This document shows positions 1 to 5,786 of a stretch of 8,611 nt of DNA, piece after piece. The notes under the pieces are model-generated. The model was not told the DNA's origin. It searched no databases and saw only the letters and a list, made by a program, of their open reading frames with translations. The stretch is taken from NCBI GenBank assembly GCA_022564085.1, contig JADFMC010000072.1, positions 1 through 8,611 on the forward strand, given 5' to 3'. The first letter of the stretch is position 1. Each line of letters begins with the position of its first letter. The translations under genes and the position numbers were made by a program. Source of the DNA: Fidelibacterota bacterium. GTDB taxonomy: Bacteria > Fidelibacterota > Marinisomatia > SCGC-AAA003-L08 > TS1B11.

Positions 1-2
1 AG

Positions 3-641
3 GACTACAAGCGGGCCTTCGACGGCGATCGGGGTCCCAACACCGGCGGCATGGGCTCTATCGCCCCCTCGCTATTGGCTAGCCGGGAACTACTGGAGGA
101 GGTGTCGGCCACCATTATCCAGCCCACCCTGGACGGCATGCGGGCCGCGGGGCACCCCTACGTGGGCATCCTTTACGCCGGACTGATGATCGTGGACGGT
201 GCGCCGGTGGTGATCGAGTTCAACGTGCGCCTGGGCGACCCGGAGGCGCAGGTGGTGCTGCCGCTGCTGGATCAGTCGCTCTACGATTTGATGGAGCGGG
301 CCTTGCAGGGGGCGGTGCCTATCGCCCATAGGGTCAAACCGGGAGCCGCTACCTGCGTGGTGCTGGCTGCTGAAGGGTATCCCGGAAACTACGATAAAGG
401 CCTGCCGATAAGCGGGTTAGATGGCCTGGAGGGCGATACCCTACTTTTCCACGCCGGGACTGCTAGCGGTGATAACGGCGCGCTGCTGAGCAACGGCGGC
501 CGGGTGCTGAGCGTGGTGGGTCTGGGGCCGGACCTCGAGCAGGCCCGGGATAGGGCTTATGCCAATATCAGCCGGATTGAGTTTCCGGGGAGCTTTTACC
601 GGAAGGATATAGGCGAAAATATTGGCCAGGGGAATAGATAG
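3..641 (+). CDS. purD: Phosphoribosylamine-glycine ligase (GAR synthetase), C-terminal half, 5' end outside window
   Basis: PurD joins glycine to 5-phosphoribosylamine using ATP, the second step of de novo purine synthesis, in the cytoplasm. The 212 visible residues are about half of a usual protein of about 420. They open inside the ATP-grasp domain with the family hallmark GPNTGGMGS, where the glycine-rich stretch lies near the active site. This is followed by EFNVRLGDPEAQ, whose Glu and Asn are the expected metal ligands. The rest (VKPGAATCVVLAAEGYPGNY, then GGRVLSVVGLG) matches the C-terminal PurD domain, ending in YRKDIG as is usual for the family. The frame is open to the left edge and the stop is TAG at 639-641, so the N-terminal half is only missing because of the window boundary. 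No frameshift is seen. The next gene is 194 bases away, and no intrinsic terminator with a T-tract follows. Identification is very secure. Confidence 0.97.
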   Translation, partial: DYKRAFDGDRGPNTGGMGSIAPSLLASRELLEEVSATIIQPTLDGMRAAGHPYVGILYAGLMIVDGAPVVIEFNVRLGDPEAQVVLPLLDQSLYDLMERALQGAVPIAHRVKPGAATCVVLAAEGYPGNYDKGLPISGLDGLEGDTLLFHAGTASGDNGALLSNGGRVLSVVGLGPDLEQARDRAYANISRIEFPGSFYRKDIGENIGQGNR

Positions 642-658
642 TTGCGGCGACGTCCCAG

Positions 659-686
659 GTAGGGGCATGGGGCACCGTGCCCCTAC
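659..686. repeat. GC-rich inverted repeat downstream of purD
   Basis: GTAGGGGCA (659-667) and TGCCCCTAC (678-686) form a perfect 9-bp stem around a 10-base loop. An alternative fold pairs GGGGCAC (669-675) with GTGCCCC (677-683). The 9-mer GGCACCGTG at 671-679 recurs at 706-714. There is no T-run after it, so it is not a classic intrinsic terminator. From memory, arms of the GTAGGGGC type occur as dispersed intergenic repeats in many genomes. The sequence itself shows only one copy here. Confidence 0.6.
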
Positions 687-725
687 AGGCCGCAGCTGCG
701 AGAATGGCACCGTGGGGTTCCGGGA

Positions 726-752
726 GTCACCCTTCGAGAGCCTCAGGGTGAC
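726..752 (+). repeat. REP-like hairpin A (core TTCGAGAGCCTCA)
   Basis: GTCACCCT (726-733) and AGGGTGAC (745-752) pair perfectly over 8 bp around an 11-base loop. The core TTCGAGAGCCTCA (733-745) is shared, with one change, by hairpin B at 797-821 on the other strand, although the outer arms of the two differ completely. A conserved core with differing but self-complementary arms is what a REP or BIME-type dispersed repeat looks like. Assignment to a known repeat family is from memory, since only two copies are visible. Confidence 0.7.
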
Positions 753-768
753 GGGAGGTGCTGTCGTC

Positions 769-796
769 ATTTTTAAATTGTTGTTATACATTTATG
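769..796 (+). promoter_or_regulatory. AT-rich patch, candidate promoter region of the activator operon
   Basis: Between the two hairpins lies the only strongly AT-rich stretch before the operon, with the run ATTTTTAAATTG and then TTATACATTTATG. It contains -10-like hexamers such as TATACA (785-790). No convincing -35 box at the right spacing is seen, and promoter consensus in this lineage is uncertain. It is offered only as the most likely place for transcription of the 836-5648 cluster to start. Confidence 0.25.
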
Positions 797-821
797 TCGT
801 GCTGAGGTTCTCGAAGCACGA
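797..821 (-). repeat. REP-like hairpin B, inverted partner of hairpin A
   Basis: TCGTGCT (797-803) and AGCACGA (815-821) pair over 7 bp around an 11-base loop, the same loop length as in hairpin A. Read on the minus strand the core is TTCGAGAACCTCA, one base different from hairpin A, so the two form a head-to-head pair about 44 bases apart. The hairpin ends only 14 bases before the ATG of the activator gene, so in mRNA it would sit immediately before the ribosome binding site and could affect translation. That effect is an inference. Confidence 0.7.
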
Positions 822-835
822 ATGAGAAAGTACTG

Positions 836-2041
836 ATGCCCATAGACATTGAAACCCTCCAGCGTAAATCCGGCATCCTGGGCCAGTCGGAGCAGATCCA
901 GGAGGTGCTGCAGACCATCGCCCAGATCGCTCCCACCGATATCTCCGTGCTGGTTACGGGGGAATCGGGCACCGGCAAGGAGATGGTGGCCAAGGCGATC
1001 CATAAGAACAGCCGGCGCAAATTCGAGCCGCTGGTGACGGTCAACTGCGGGGCCATCCCGGCGGGGATTATCGAGAGCGAGCTGTTCGGCCATAAAAAAG
1101 GGTCCTTCACCGGGGCCAATGAAACCCGCAAAGGGTACTTCGAGGCCGCCCATAAGGGCACCATTTTCTTAGATGAGATCGGGGAGACGCCTCTGGAGAC
1201 CCAGGTCAAGCTGCTACGGGTAATCGAGACGGGGGAATTCATGAAGGTGGGGGATACCACCACCCGCCGGGTGGATGTGCGCCTGGTAGCCGCCACCAAC
1301 CAGGACCTGGGGGCCGAGACCAGGAAAGGCAATTTCCGGCAGGACCTATATTACCGCCTCAAGACCATCACCATCGAGGTGCCGGCTTTGCGGGGACACC
1401 CGGAGGATATCCCGCTGCTGGTAGAGCGCTTCGGACTGGAATTCGCCACCCGCAATGATCTGTCATTCCGGGGGTTTACCTCGGAGGCCATCAGACTATT
1501 GAAGGCTTATGAATGGCCGGGGAACGTGCGGGAGCTGAAGAACGTGGTGGAGAGCGTTCTGACCCTGAACCCGGGCGAGCGCTTGACCCCTGAGATGCTG
1601 GCGACCCAGATACAGGTGGCCGGGCATCATGCCGGCAGCAGGTTGCCGGTGGTGGTGAACATCCCGCCGGAGCAATCGGACCGGGAGCTGGTGCTGCGGC
1701 AGCTATTGTACATCCGGCAGGACTTGAGCGATGTAAAACAGCTGATAGCCGGGACAGAAATCAACCGTCAGATCGACCCCTACCTGCCTTCCCCGGTGCC
1801 GGTATTGCCAGGGGATCAGAGCGGTCTGGCGCCCCAGCAGGATATCACCAGTCTGGAGCAGCGGCCGCTGATCGATCCCGAGGCGGTGGGCGAGATCACT
1901 ATCGAGGAGCTGGAGCGGGATTTCATTCAGCAGACCTTGATAAAATTCAATCATAACCGGCGGCGGAGCGCTGAGGCTCTGGGTATTGCCGAGCGCACCC
2001 TCTACCGTAAAATTCAGGCTTATGGGCTGGATAAGAAATAG
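836..2041 (+). CDS. Sigma-54-interacting AAA+ transcriptional activator without a receiver domain, Fis-type HTH
   Basis: This is a bacterial enhancer-binding protein of 401 aa that would use ATP to open sigma-54 promoter complexes. The AAA+ domain starts almost at once: Walker A GESGTGKE (42-49), the sigma-54 contact loop GSFTGA (89-94, Ser where Ala is commoner), Walker B TIFLDEIGE (109-117), sensor I AATNQDL, the arginine-finger region FRQDLYYRL (167-175) and sensor II WPGNVREL (227-234). A linker of about 100 residues follows, including a likely helical stretch near 282-306 and a Pro-rich part near 317-335. The end is a Fis-type helix-turn-helix (about 372-397, RRRSAEALGIAERTLYRKI). There is no N-terminal PAS, GAF or receiver domain, so control must come from partners or expression level. 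ATG 836 is preceded by a weak GAGAAAG ribosome site. It overlaps the LptE-like gene by 20 bases. Family assignment is secure, but its targets are unknown. Confidence 0.93.
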   Translation: MPIDIETLQRKSGILGQSEQIQEVLQTIAQIAPTDISVLVTGESGTGKEMVAKAIHKNSRRKFEPLVTVNCGAIPAGIIESELFGHKKGSFTGANETRKGYFEAAHKGTIFLDEIGETPLETQVKLLRVIETGEFMKVGDTTTRRVDVRLVAATNQDLGAETRKGNFRQDLYYRLKTITIEVPALRGHPEDIPLLVERFGLEFATRNDLSFRGFTSEAIRLLKAYEWPGNVRELKNVVESVLTLNPGERLTPEMLATQIQVAGHHAGSRLPVVVNIPPEQSDRELVLRQLLYIRQDLSDVKQLIAGTEINRQIDPYLPSPVPVLPGDQSGLAPQQDITSLEQRPLIDPEAVGEITIEELERDFIQQTLIKFNHNRRRSAEALGIAERTLYRKIQAYGLDKK

Positions 2042-2576
2042 CGTCCTGGCCGGTCTGGCAGTGCTCCTTCTGGGGTGCGGCTTATACTCGTTCCGGGGCA
2101 ATCTGCCACCGCACATCAGATCGATGGCCGTGGGGACGGTGGTCAACCAGACCTCCGAGTTCCTGCTGGACGACATGACCACCGAGCTGATCCTGAACCT
2201 GTTTTTCTCCGAGCACGTGTTGGATATTGCCGAAATAGACCGAGCCGACAGCGACCTGCAGATCACCATCACCCGGGTGACGGATAATCCATCCACGTAC
2301 ACGGCCGGGGAGACGGTGGAGGAATGGCGAATCGATGTATTTACCAAAGTGGTGTGGTATGATATCATCAATAACCGGCCCCTGTTCGAGCGGAACTTCA
2401 ACGGCTTCGGCTTTTACGCGCCGGGGGGCGATATCGGCAGCGACAATCTGGATAACGACGGCGACGGCCTCATCGATGAAGAAGATGAAATCGGCGATCC
2501 CCGGGAGGCGGCCCTGCGCATCTCGGTCAATAAAATCAGCCAGGATATTTTAAATGCGGTTATCTCCACCTGGTAA
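2022..2576 (+). CDS. lptE: LptE-family outer-membrane lipoprotein (LPS assembly), with EF-hand-like insert
   Basis: This is a 184-residue predicted lipoprotein. MGWIRNSVLAGLAVLLLGCG has a charged start, a hydrophobic core and a lipobox LLGC, with lipidation expected at Cys19. After it comes GLYSFRG and PPHIRSMAVGTVVNQT, the opening seen in LptE-like proteins. The body is alternating beta strands, then a C-terminal helix beginning REAALRISVNKISQDI and ending in STW. LptE plugs the LptD barrel that inserts LPS into the outer membrane. An acidic insert DNDGDGLIDEED (144-155) has EF-hand loop spacing and is unusual (see findings). The ATG at 2022 was preferred over a TTG at 1986 because it gives a proper lipoprotein signal. 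The gene starts inside the activator gene, suggesting translational coupling, and is followed by asnS after 19 bases. LptE proteins diverge strongly, so the symbol is a family call. An alternative is another assembly lipoprotein of similar fold. Confidence 0.75.
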   Translation: MGWIRNSVLAGLAVLLLGCGLYSFRGNLPPHIRSMAVGTVVNQTSEFLLDDMTTELILNLFFSEHVLDIAEIDRADSDLQITITRVTDNPSTYTAGETVEEWRIDVFTKVVWYDIINNRPLFERNFNGFGFYAPGGDIGSDNLDNDGDGLIDEEDEIGDPREAALRISVNKISQDILNAVISTW

Positions 2577-2595
2577 CCTTCCAAGTAGGGAACAC

Positions 2596-3891
2596 ATGGC
2601 CACTACAACTTCCGTAAAGCATCTGGGCGAATTCACCGGGGAGGAAGTGCTGCTCGAAGGGTGGGTCTATAACAGCCGCTCCAGCGGCAAAGTGGGCTTT
2701 TTGATGCTGCGGGATGGCACCGGTATCGTCCAGTGTGTCCTCTCCCGGGCCGATGTGGGCGAAGAGCTGTTTGCCGCCTTTAAGGAGCTGACCCAGGAAA
2801 CTTCAATTACTGTCTGGGGGGTGGTCAAGGAAGATTCGCGCGCGCCGGGCGGCTATGAGATCATCGCCGGCGGCTTTACCGTCCATCAGCTGGCCCTGGA
2901 TTATCCCATCACGCCCAAGGAGCACGGCACCGCCTTTTTGATGGACCACCGCCATCTGTGGCTGCGCAGCCGCCGCCAGCACGCCATCATGCTGGTGCGG
3001 CACGAGATCATCCGGGCCACCCGGGATTTCCTGGACGATAACGATTTCATCCTGGTGGACACGCCCATCATCACCCCCAACGCCTGTGAAGGCACCAGCA
3101 CGCTATTCGGCCTGGATTATTTCGGCCGCCAGGCCTACCTGACCCAGAGCGGGCAACTATACAACGAGGCCAATGCCCGGGCCCACAAGCGGGTCTACTG
3201 TTTCGGACCCACCTTCCGGGCCGAGAAGAGCAAGACCCGCCGGCACCTCACCGAGTTCTGGATGGTGGAGCCGGAAATGGCTTATTGCGACCTGGAGGGC
3301 GACATGGCCTGGGCCGAGCAGCTGGTGGCCTATATCGTCAGCCGGGTGTTGGAGACCAGCGGCCAGCAGCTGGAGGTACTCGAGCGGGACACCGGCAAGT
3401 TGGAGCAGGTTAAGGCGCCCTTTCCCAGATTGAGCTATACCGAGGCGGTGGAAAGCCTGCAGGCCGCGGGGGTGGACATGGAGTGGGGCGGGGACTTCGG
3501 CGGCGGCGACGAGACCATCATCAGCGAGCAATACGACCAACCGTTGATCGTCCACCGTTTTCCGGCCGCCATCAAGGCTTTCTATATGAAACAGGACCCC
3601 GATGACCAGCGGTTGGCCCTGGGTATGGACATCCTGGCGCCTGAAGGCTACGGCGAGATCGTGGGCGGGGGCCAGCGCGAGGAAGACCTGGAGGTGCTGA
3701 TGGAGCGGCTGCTGGCAGAGGGGCTGTCAGCCAAAGAGTACGAGTGGTACCTGGACCTGCGGCGCTACGGGTCGGTGCCCTGCGCCGGATTCGGCATGGG
3801 TATCGAACGGGTGGTGGCCTGGATCTGCGGCCTGCCCCACGTGCGGGAGACCATCGCCTTTCCACGGCTGCTCAACCGGCTGGAGCCGTGA
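2596..3891 (+). CDS. asnS: Asparagine-tRNA ligase (class II aminoacyl-tRNA synthetase)
   Basis: This enzyme charges tRNA-Asn with asparagine using ATP, in the cytoplasm. The 431 residues match the usual bacterial AsnRS length. An N-terminal OB-fold anticodon-binding domain (about 15-100, VLLEGWVYNSRSSGKVGFL) is followed by the class II core. Motif 1 is around VDTPIITPNACEG (154-166). Motif 2 is FGPTFRAEKSKTRRH with FWMVEPEMA (203-229). Motif 3 is GFGMGIERVVAWICGL near residue 400. The RAEKSKTRRHLTEFWM form favours AsnRS over AspRS. The ATG at 2596 is chosen because homologous sequence begins there and TAGGG lies just before it. An upstream ATG at 2554 in the same frame would sit inside the LptE-like gene. 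The stop TGA overlaps the GTG start of nadE, so the two are probably translationally coupled. Expression is likely from the promoter before the activator gene, as no terminator separates them. Confidence 0.95.
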   Translation: MATTTSVKHLGEFTGEEVLLEGWVYNSRSSGKVGFLMLRDGTGIVQCVLSRADVGEELFAAFKELTQETSITVWGVVKEDSRAPGGYEIIAGGFTVHQLALDYPITPKEHGTAFLMDHRHLWLRSRRQHAIMLVRHEIIRATRDFLDDNDFILVDTPIITPNACEGTSTLFGLDYFGRQAYLTQSGQLYNEANARAHKRVYCFGPTFRAEKSKTRRHLTEFWMVEPEMAYCDLEGDMAWAEQLVAYIVSRVLETSGQQLEVLERDTGKLEQVKAPFPRLSYTEAVESLQAAGVDMEWGGDFGGGDETIISEQYDQPLIVHRFPAAIKAFYMKQDPDDQRLALGMDILAPEGYGEIVGGGQREEDLEVLMERLLAEGLSAKEYEWYLDLRRYGSVPCAGFGMGIERVVAWICGLPHVRETIAFPRLLNRLEP

Positions 3892-5648
3892 AGGTCCGGA
3901 TCGCCTTAGCCCAGATCAATCCCACCGTCGGAGACATCCAGGGCAATCTGGAGCTCATTCGCCAGACACTCTCCCGAATAGGGACACAGGCCCAGCTAGT
4001 CGTCTTTCCCGAGGGATCCCTGCCAGGCTATCCCGCCCAGGACCTGCTGCTGGAAAAGACCTTTTTAGCCGACCTGCAGGACGCCCTGGAGGCGTTGGCG
4101 GCCGAGATCACCGACCAGTGGGTGATCGTCGGAACGGTACGGGAAGAAAGTGGCAGTGGCAGTGGCAGGGGAAGTAGGCAGTTGGCAGTTGGCAGTCGGC
4201 AGGGGCAGGGGAGGTTGGCAGTTGGCAGTAAGCAGTTGGCAGCGGGCAGTGGGAGAAAGAGACTTTATAACACGGCCGCTGTCCTGCATGACGGCCGGAT
4301 CGTGGCCTACCGGGACAAATCGCTGCTGCCGACCTACGACGTATTCGACGAGGCCCGCTATTTTACGCCGGCCCGGGAGATTGAGCCGCTGGAGCTGGCC
4401 CTGTCGCCGGGGGAGAATATTCGGGTGGGGCTGCAGATCTGTGAGGATTTGTGGGACGAGGGCTATGAGACCAAGGTTACCGACCGCCTGGGCGAGCAGG
4501 GGGTGGACCTGTTCATCAACATCAGCGCCTCGCCGTTCACTGTGGATCGCGATCCACCACGACGGGATTTGATCGCTGAGAAAGTCAGGCGGTGGAACAA
4601 GCCCTTCCTGTACTGTAACCTGGTGGGGGGCCAGGACGAGCTGGTATTTGATGGCCGCTCACTGGTGTTTGACGGGCAGGGCCAATTGATTAGTGAGGGG
4701 GCCAGCTTTGATGAGGACTTGATCCTGATCGATTACCCCATGAATACTGCCAGGCTCGCCGTGGCGTCTACGCCGAGGCCTGCTATTGCCACTGCTACTC
4801 AACCAAGGGAGGAACAGCTGGCCGGCGCTATCGAGCTGGGCATTCGGGACTATTTTAAAAAGACCGGGCACCGGGAGGCGTTGATCGGCCTGAGCGGGGG
4901 GATCGACTCCAGCGTGGTGGCGGCGCTGGCGGTGCGGGCGCTGGGTGCGGGCAACGTCACGGCCCTGGCGATGCCTTCTACCTATAATGCACCCGATAGC
5001 CTGGAGGATGCGCGGCAATTGGCCCAAGGGCTGGGCATCGAGTTACAGGTGATCGCCATCGAACAGTTGCGCCGGCAGATGTTGGCTGAGCTGAGCCCCT
5101 TTTTTGAAGGCACTGAGCCGGGCATCGCCGAGGAGAACCTCCAGGCCCGGCTGCGGGGGACACTGCTGATGGCGGTGGCCAATAAGCGCGGCGCCCTGGT
5201 GCTGACCACCGGCAACAAGACCGAGCTGGCCCTGGGGTATGCCACCCTGTACGGCGACATGGCCGGAGCGTTGGCCCCCATCGGCGACCTGCCCAAAAAC
5301 GACGTCTATCTCCTGGGGCGCTATCTTAACGAGGTGGCCGGTAAGAAGATCATCCCTGAGCGGGTGCTGACTAAAACCCCCAGCGCCGAGCTCAGCGCCG
5401 GGCAGGTGGACCCCTTCGATTACGACGTTGTGGCCCCGTTGGTTGAGGCGCTGGTAGTCAACCATGCCTCTGACGAAGAACTGGCCGCACAGGGCTACGA
5501 TCAAAGCCTGGTGCGGGACTTGCGCCGGATGATGACCCGCTCGGAGTACAAGCGGCGGCAGGCGGCCCCGGTGATCCGGGTGACCGGCAAGGCCTTCGGG
5601 GTGGGGCGGCGGTACCCGATTGTGAATCGGTATGAACCTCACCCCTAA
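3888..5648 (+). CDS. nadE: Glutamine-hydrolysing NAD+ synthetase with repeat-derived insert and C-terminus
   Basis: NadE converts nicotinic acid adenine dinucleotide to NAD+ with ATP, taking ammonia from glutamine; this is the last step of NAD synthesis. The 586-residue protein has a nitrilase-type glutaminase domain (about 1-285) with the expected catalytic triad: Glu42 in FPEG, Lys144 in YRDKSLLPTYD and Cys185 in LQICEDLWD. The synthetase domain follows, with the ATP-pyrophosphatase loop SGGIDSS (336-342) and GNKTELALGY with GDLPKNDVY around 442-473. GTG at 3888 is chosen because the family start (KVRIALAQINPTVGD) begins directly there. It overlaps the asnS stop by 4 bases. Two oddities: residues about 86-125 are a Gly/Ser/Gln-rich in-frame insert made of GGCAGTT-type repeats, and the last four residues EPHP plus the stop come from an inverted repeat at 5634-5700. 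All catalytic residues are intact, so the enzyme is probably active. A terminator follows at 5709. Confidence 0.95.
   Translation: MKVRIALAQINPTVGDIQGNLELIRQTLSRIGTQAQLVVFPEGSLPGYPAQDLLLEKTFLADLQDALEALAAEITDQWVIVGTVREESGSGSGRGSRQLAVGSRQGQGRLAVGSKQLAAGSGRKRLYNTAAVLHDGRIVAYRDKSLLPTYDVFDEARYFTPAREIEPLELALSPGENIRVGLQICEDLWDEGYETKVTDRLGEQGVDLFINISASPFTVDRDPPRRDLIAEKVRRWNKPFLYCNLVGGQDELVFDGRSLVFDGQGQLISEGASFDEDLILIDYPMNTARLAVASTPRPAIATATQPREEQLAGAIELGIRDYFKKTGHREALIGLSGGIDSSVVAALAVRALGAGNVTALAMPSTYNAPDSLEDARQLAQGLGIELQVIAIEQLRRQMLAELSPFFEGTEPGIAEENLQARLRGTLLMAVANKRGALVLTTGNKTELALGYATLYGDMAGALAPIGDLPKNDVYLLGRYLNEVAGKKIIPERVLTKTPSAELSAGQVDPFDYDVVAPLVEALVVNHASDEELAAQGYDQSLVRDLRRMMTRSEYKRRQAAPVIRVTGKAFGVGRRYPIVNRYEPHP
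4150..4253 (+). repeat. Degenerate GGCAGTT-type tandem repeat inside nadE
   Basis: The stretch opens with three TGGCAG hexamers, then shows repeated heptamers of the form GGCAGTT, GGCAGTC, GGCAGTA and GGCAGCG, interrupted by GGGGCAGGGGAGG-like DNA near 4200-4214. Translation stays open and gives a QLAVGS-like repeat. The total remains in frame with the flanking nadE domain. From memory, (GGCAGTT)n-like arrays occur between genes in a range of bacterial genomes. Finding one inside a conserved enzyme is less usual. No second array is seen in this window. Confidence 0.8.
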
Positions 5649-5700
5649 ATCCCCTCTCCTTGAGGAGAGGGGACTTCACGGAGTGAATGGGGTGAGGTTC
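5634..5700. repeat. Nested inverted repeat (three-stem structure) spanning the nadE stop
   Basis: Outer arms GAACCTCACCCC (5634-5645) and GGGGTGAGGTTC (5689-5700) pair perfectly over 12 bp. Inside are two further hairpins. CCCCTCTCCT (5651-5660) pairs with AGGAGAGGGG (5663-5672) over up to 10 bp, and TTCAC (5675-5679) pairs with GTGAA (5683-5687). The whole could fold as a three-way junction in RNA or a cruciform in DNA. Its left arm forms the last four sense codons of nadE, and the next three bases are the stop codon. The form matches dispersed intergenic repeats I recall from other bacteria, but only one copy is visible here. Confidence 0.85.
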
Positions 5701-5708
5701 CAACGGGC

Positions 5709-5736
5709 AAGGGCCTTCACGCCCTTTTATTATTAA
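5709..5736 (+). terminator. Intrinsic terminator of the activator-lptE-asnS-nadE operon
   Basis: AAGGGC (5709-5714) and GCCCTT (5721-5726) pair over 6 bp around the loop CTTCAC, followed at once by TTTTATTATTAATTTT. The stem plus T/A-rich tail is typical of Rho-independent termination on the + strand. It lies 60 bases after the nadE stop and before the next gene, so it fits as the end of the 836-5648 transcription unit. Confidence 0.75.
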
Positions 5737-5771
5737 TTTTCACGATGGATAGAGCCAACGTAAAAACGAGC

Positions 5772-5780
5772 AAAGGGGGA
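5772..5780 (+). promoter_or_regulatory. Strong ribosome binding site that fixes the TPR gene start
   Basis: AAAGGGGGA lies 6 bases before ATG 5787, a good Shine-Dalgarno distance. It supports that start over the in-frame ATG at 5745, which would put a 14-residue polar tail before the signal peptide and has no comparable site upstream. Confidence 0.7.
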
Positions 5781-5786
5781 ACGGCG

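Noticed and set aside
705..720. Sigma-54 promoter-like TGGCAC before the activator gene
   Set aside because: After the GG, ten bases later there is TT instead of the required GC, so the -12 element is missing.
659..752. Terminator for purD
   Set aside because: The two hairpins here are stable but neither is followed by a T-run, so they are listed as repeats only.
784..1332. Minus-strand open frame opposite the activator start
   Set aside because: It runs antisense to the Walker A and GSFTGA coding region, has no domain of its own and is a shadow.
1703..2401. Long minus-strand open frame opposite the activator and lptE-like gene
   Set aside because: Its protein has no recognisable domain and it is antisense to two genes with strong family evidence.
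4150..4253. CRISPR-like array in the repeat zone of nadE
   Set aside because: Units are 6-7 bases with no spacers of constant length, and the region is coding. It is a simple tandem repeat.
5043..5642. Long minus-strand open frame opposite nadE
   Set aside because: It mirrors the GC-rich synthetase domain of nadE. Composition is His/Pro/Gln-rich, as expected of a shadow frame.
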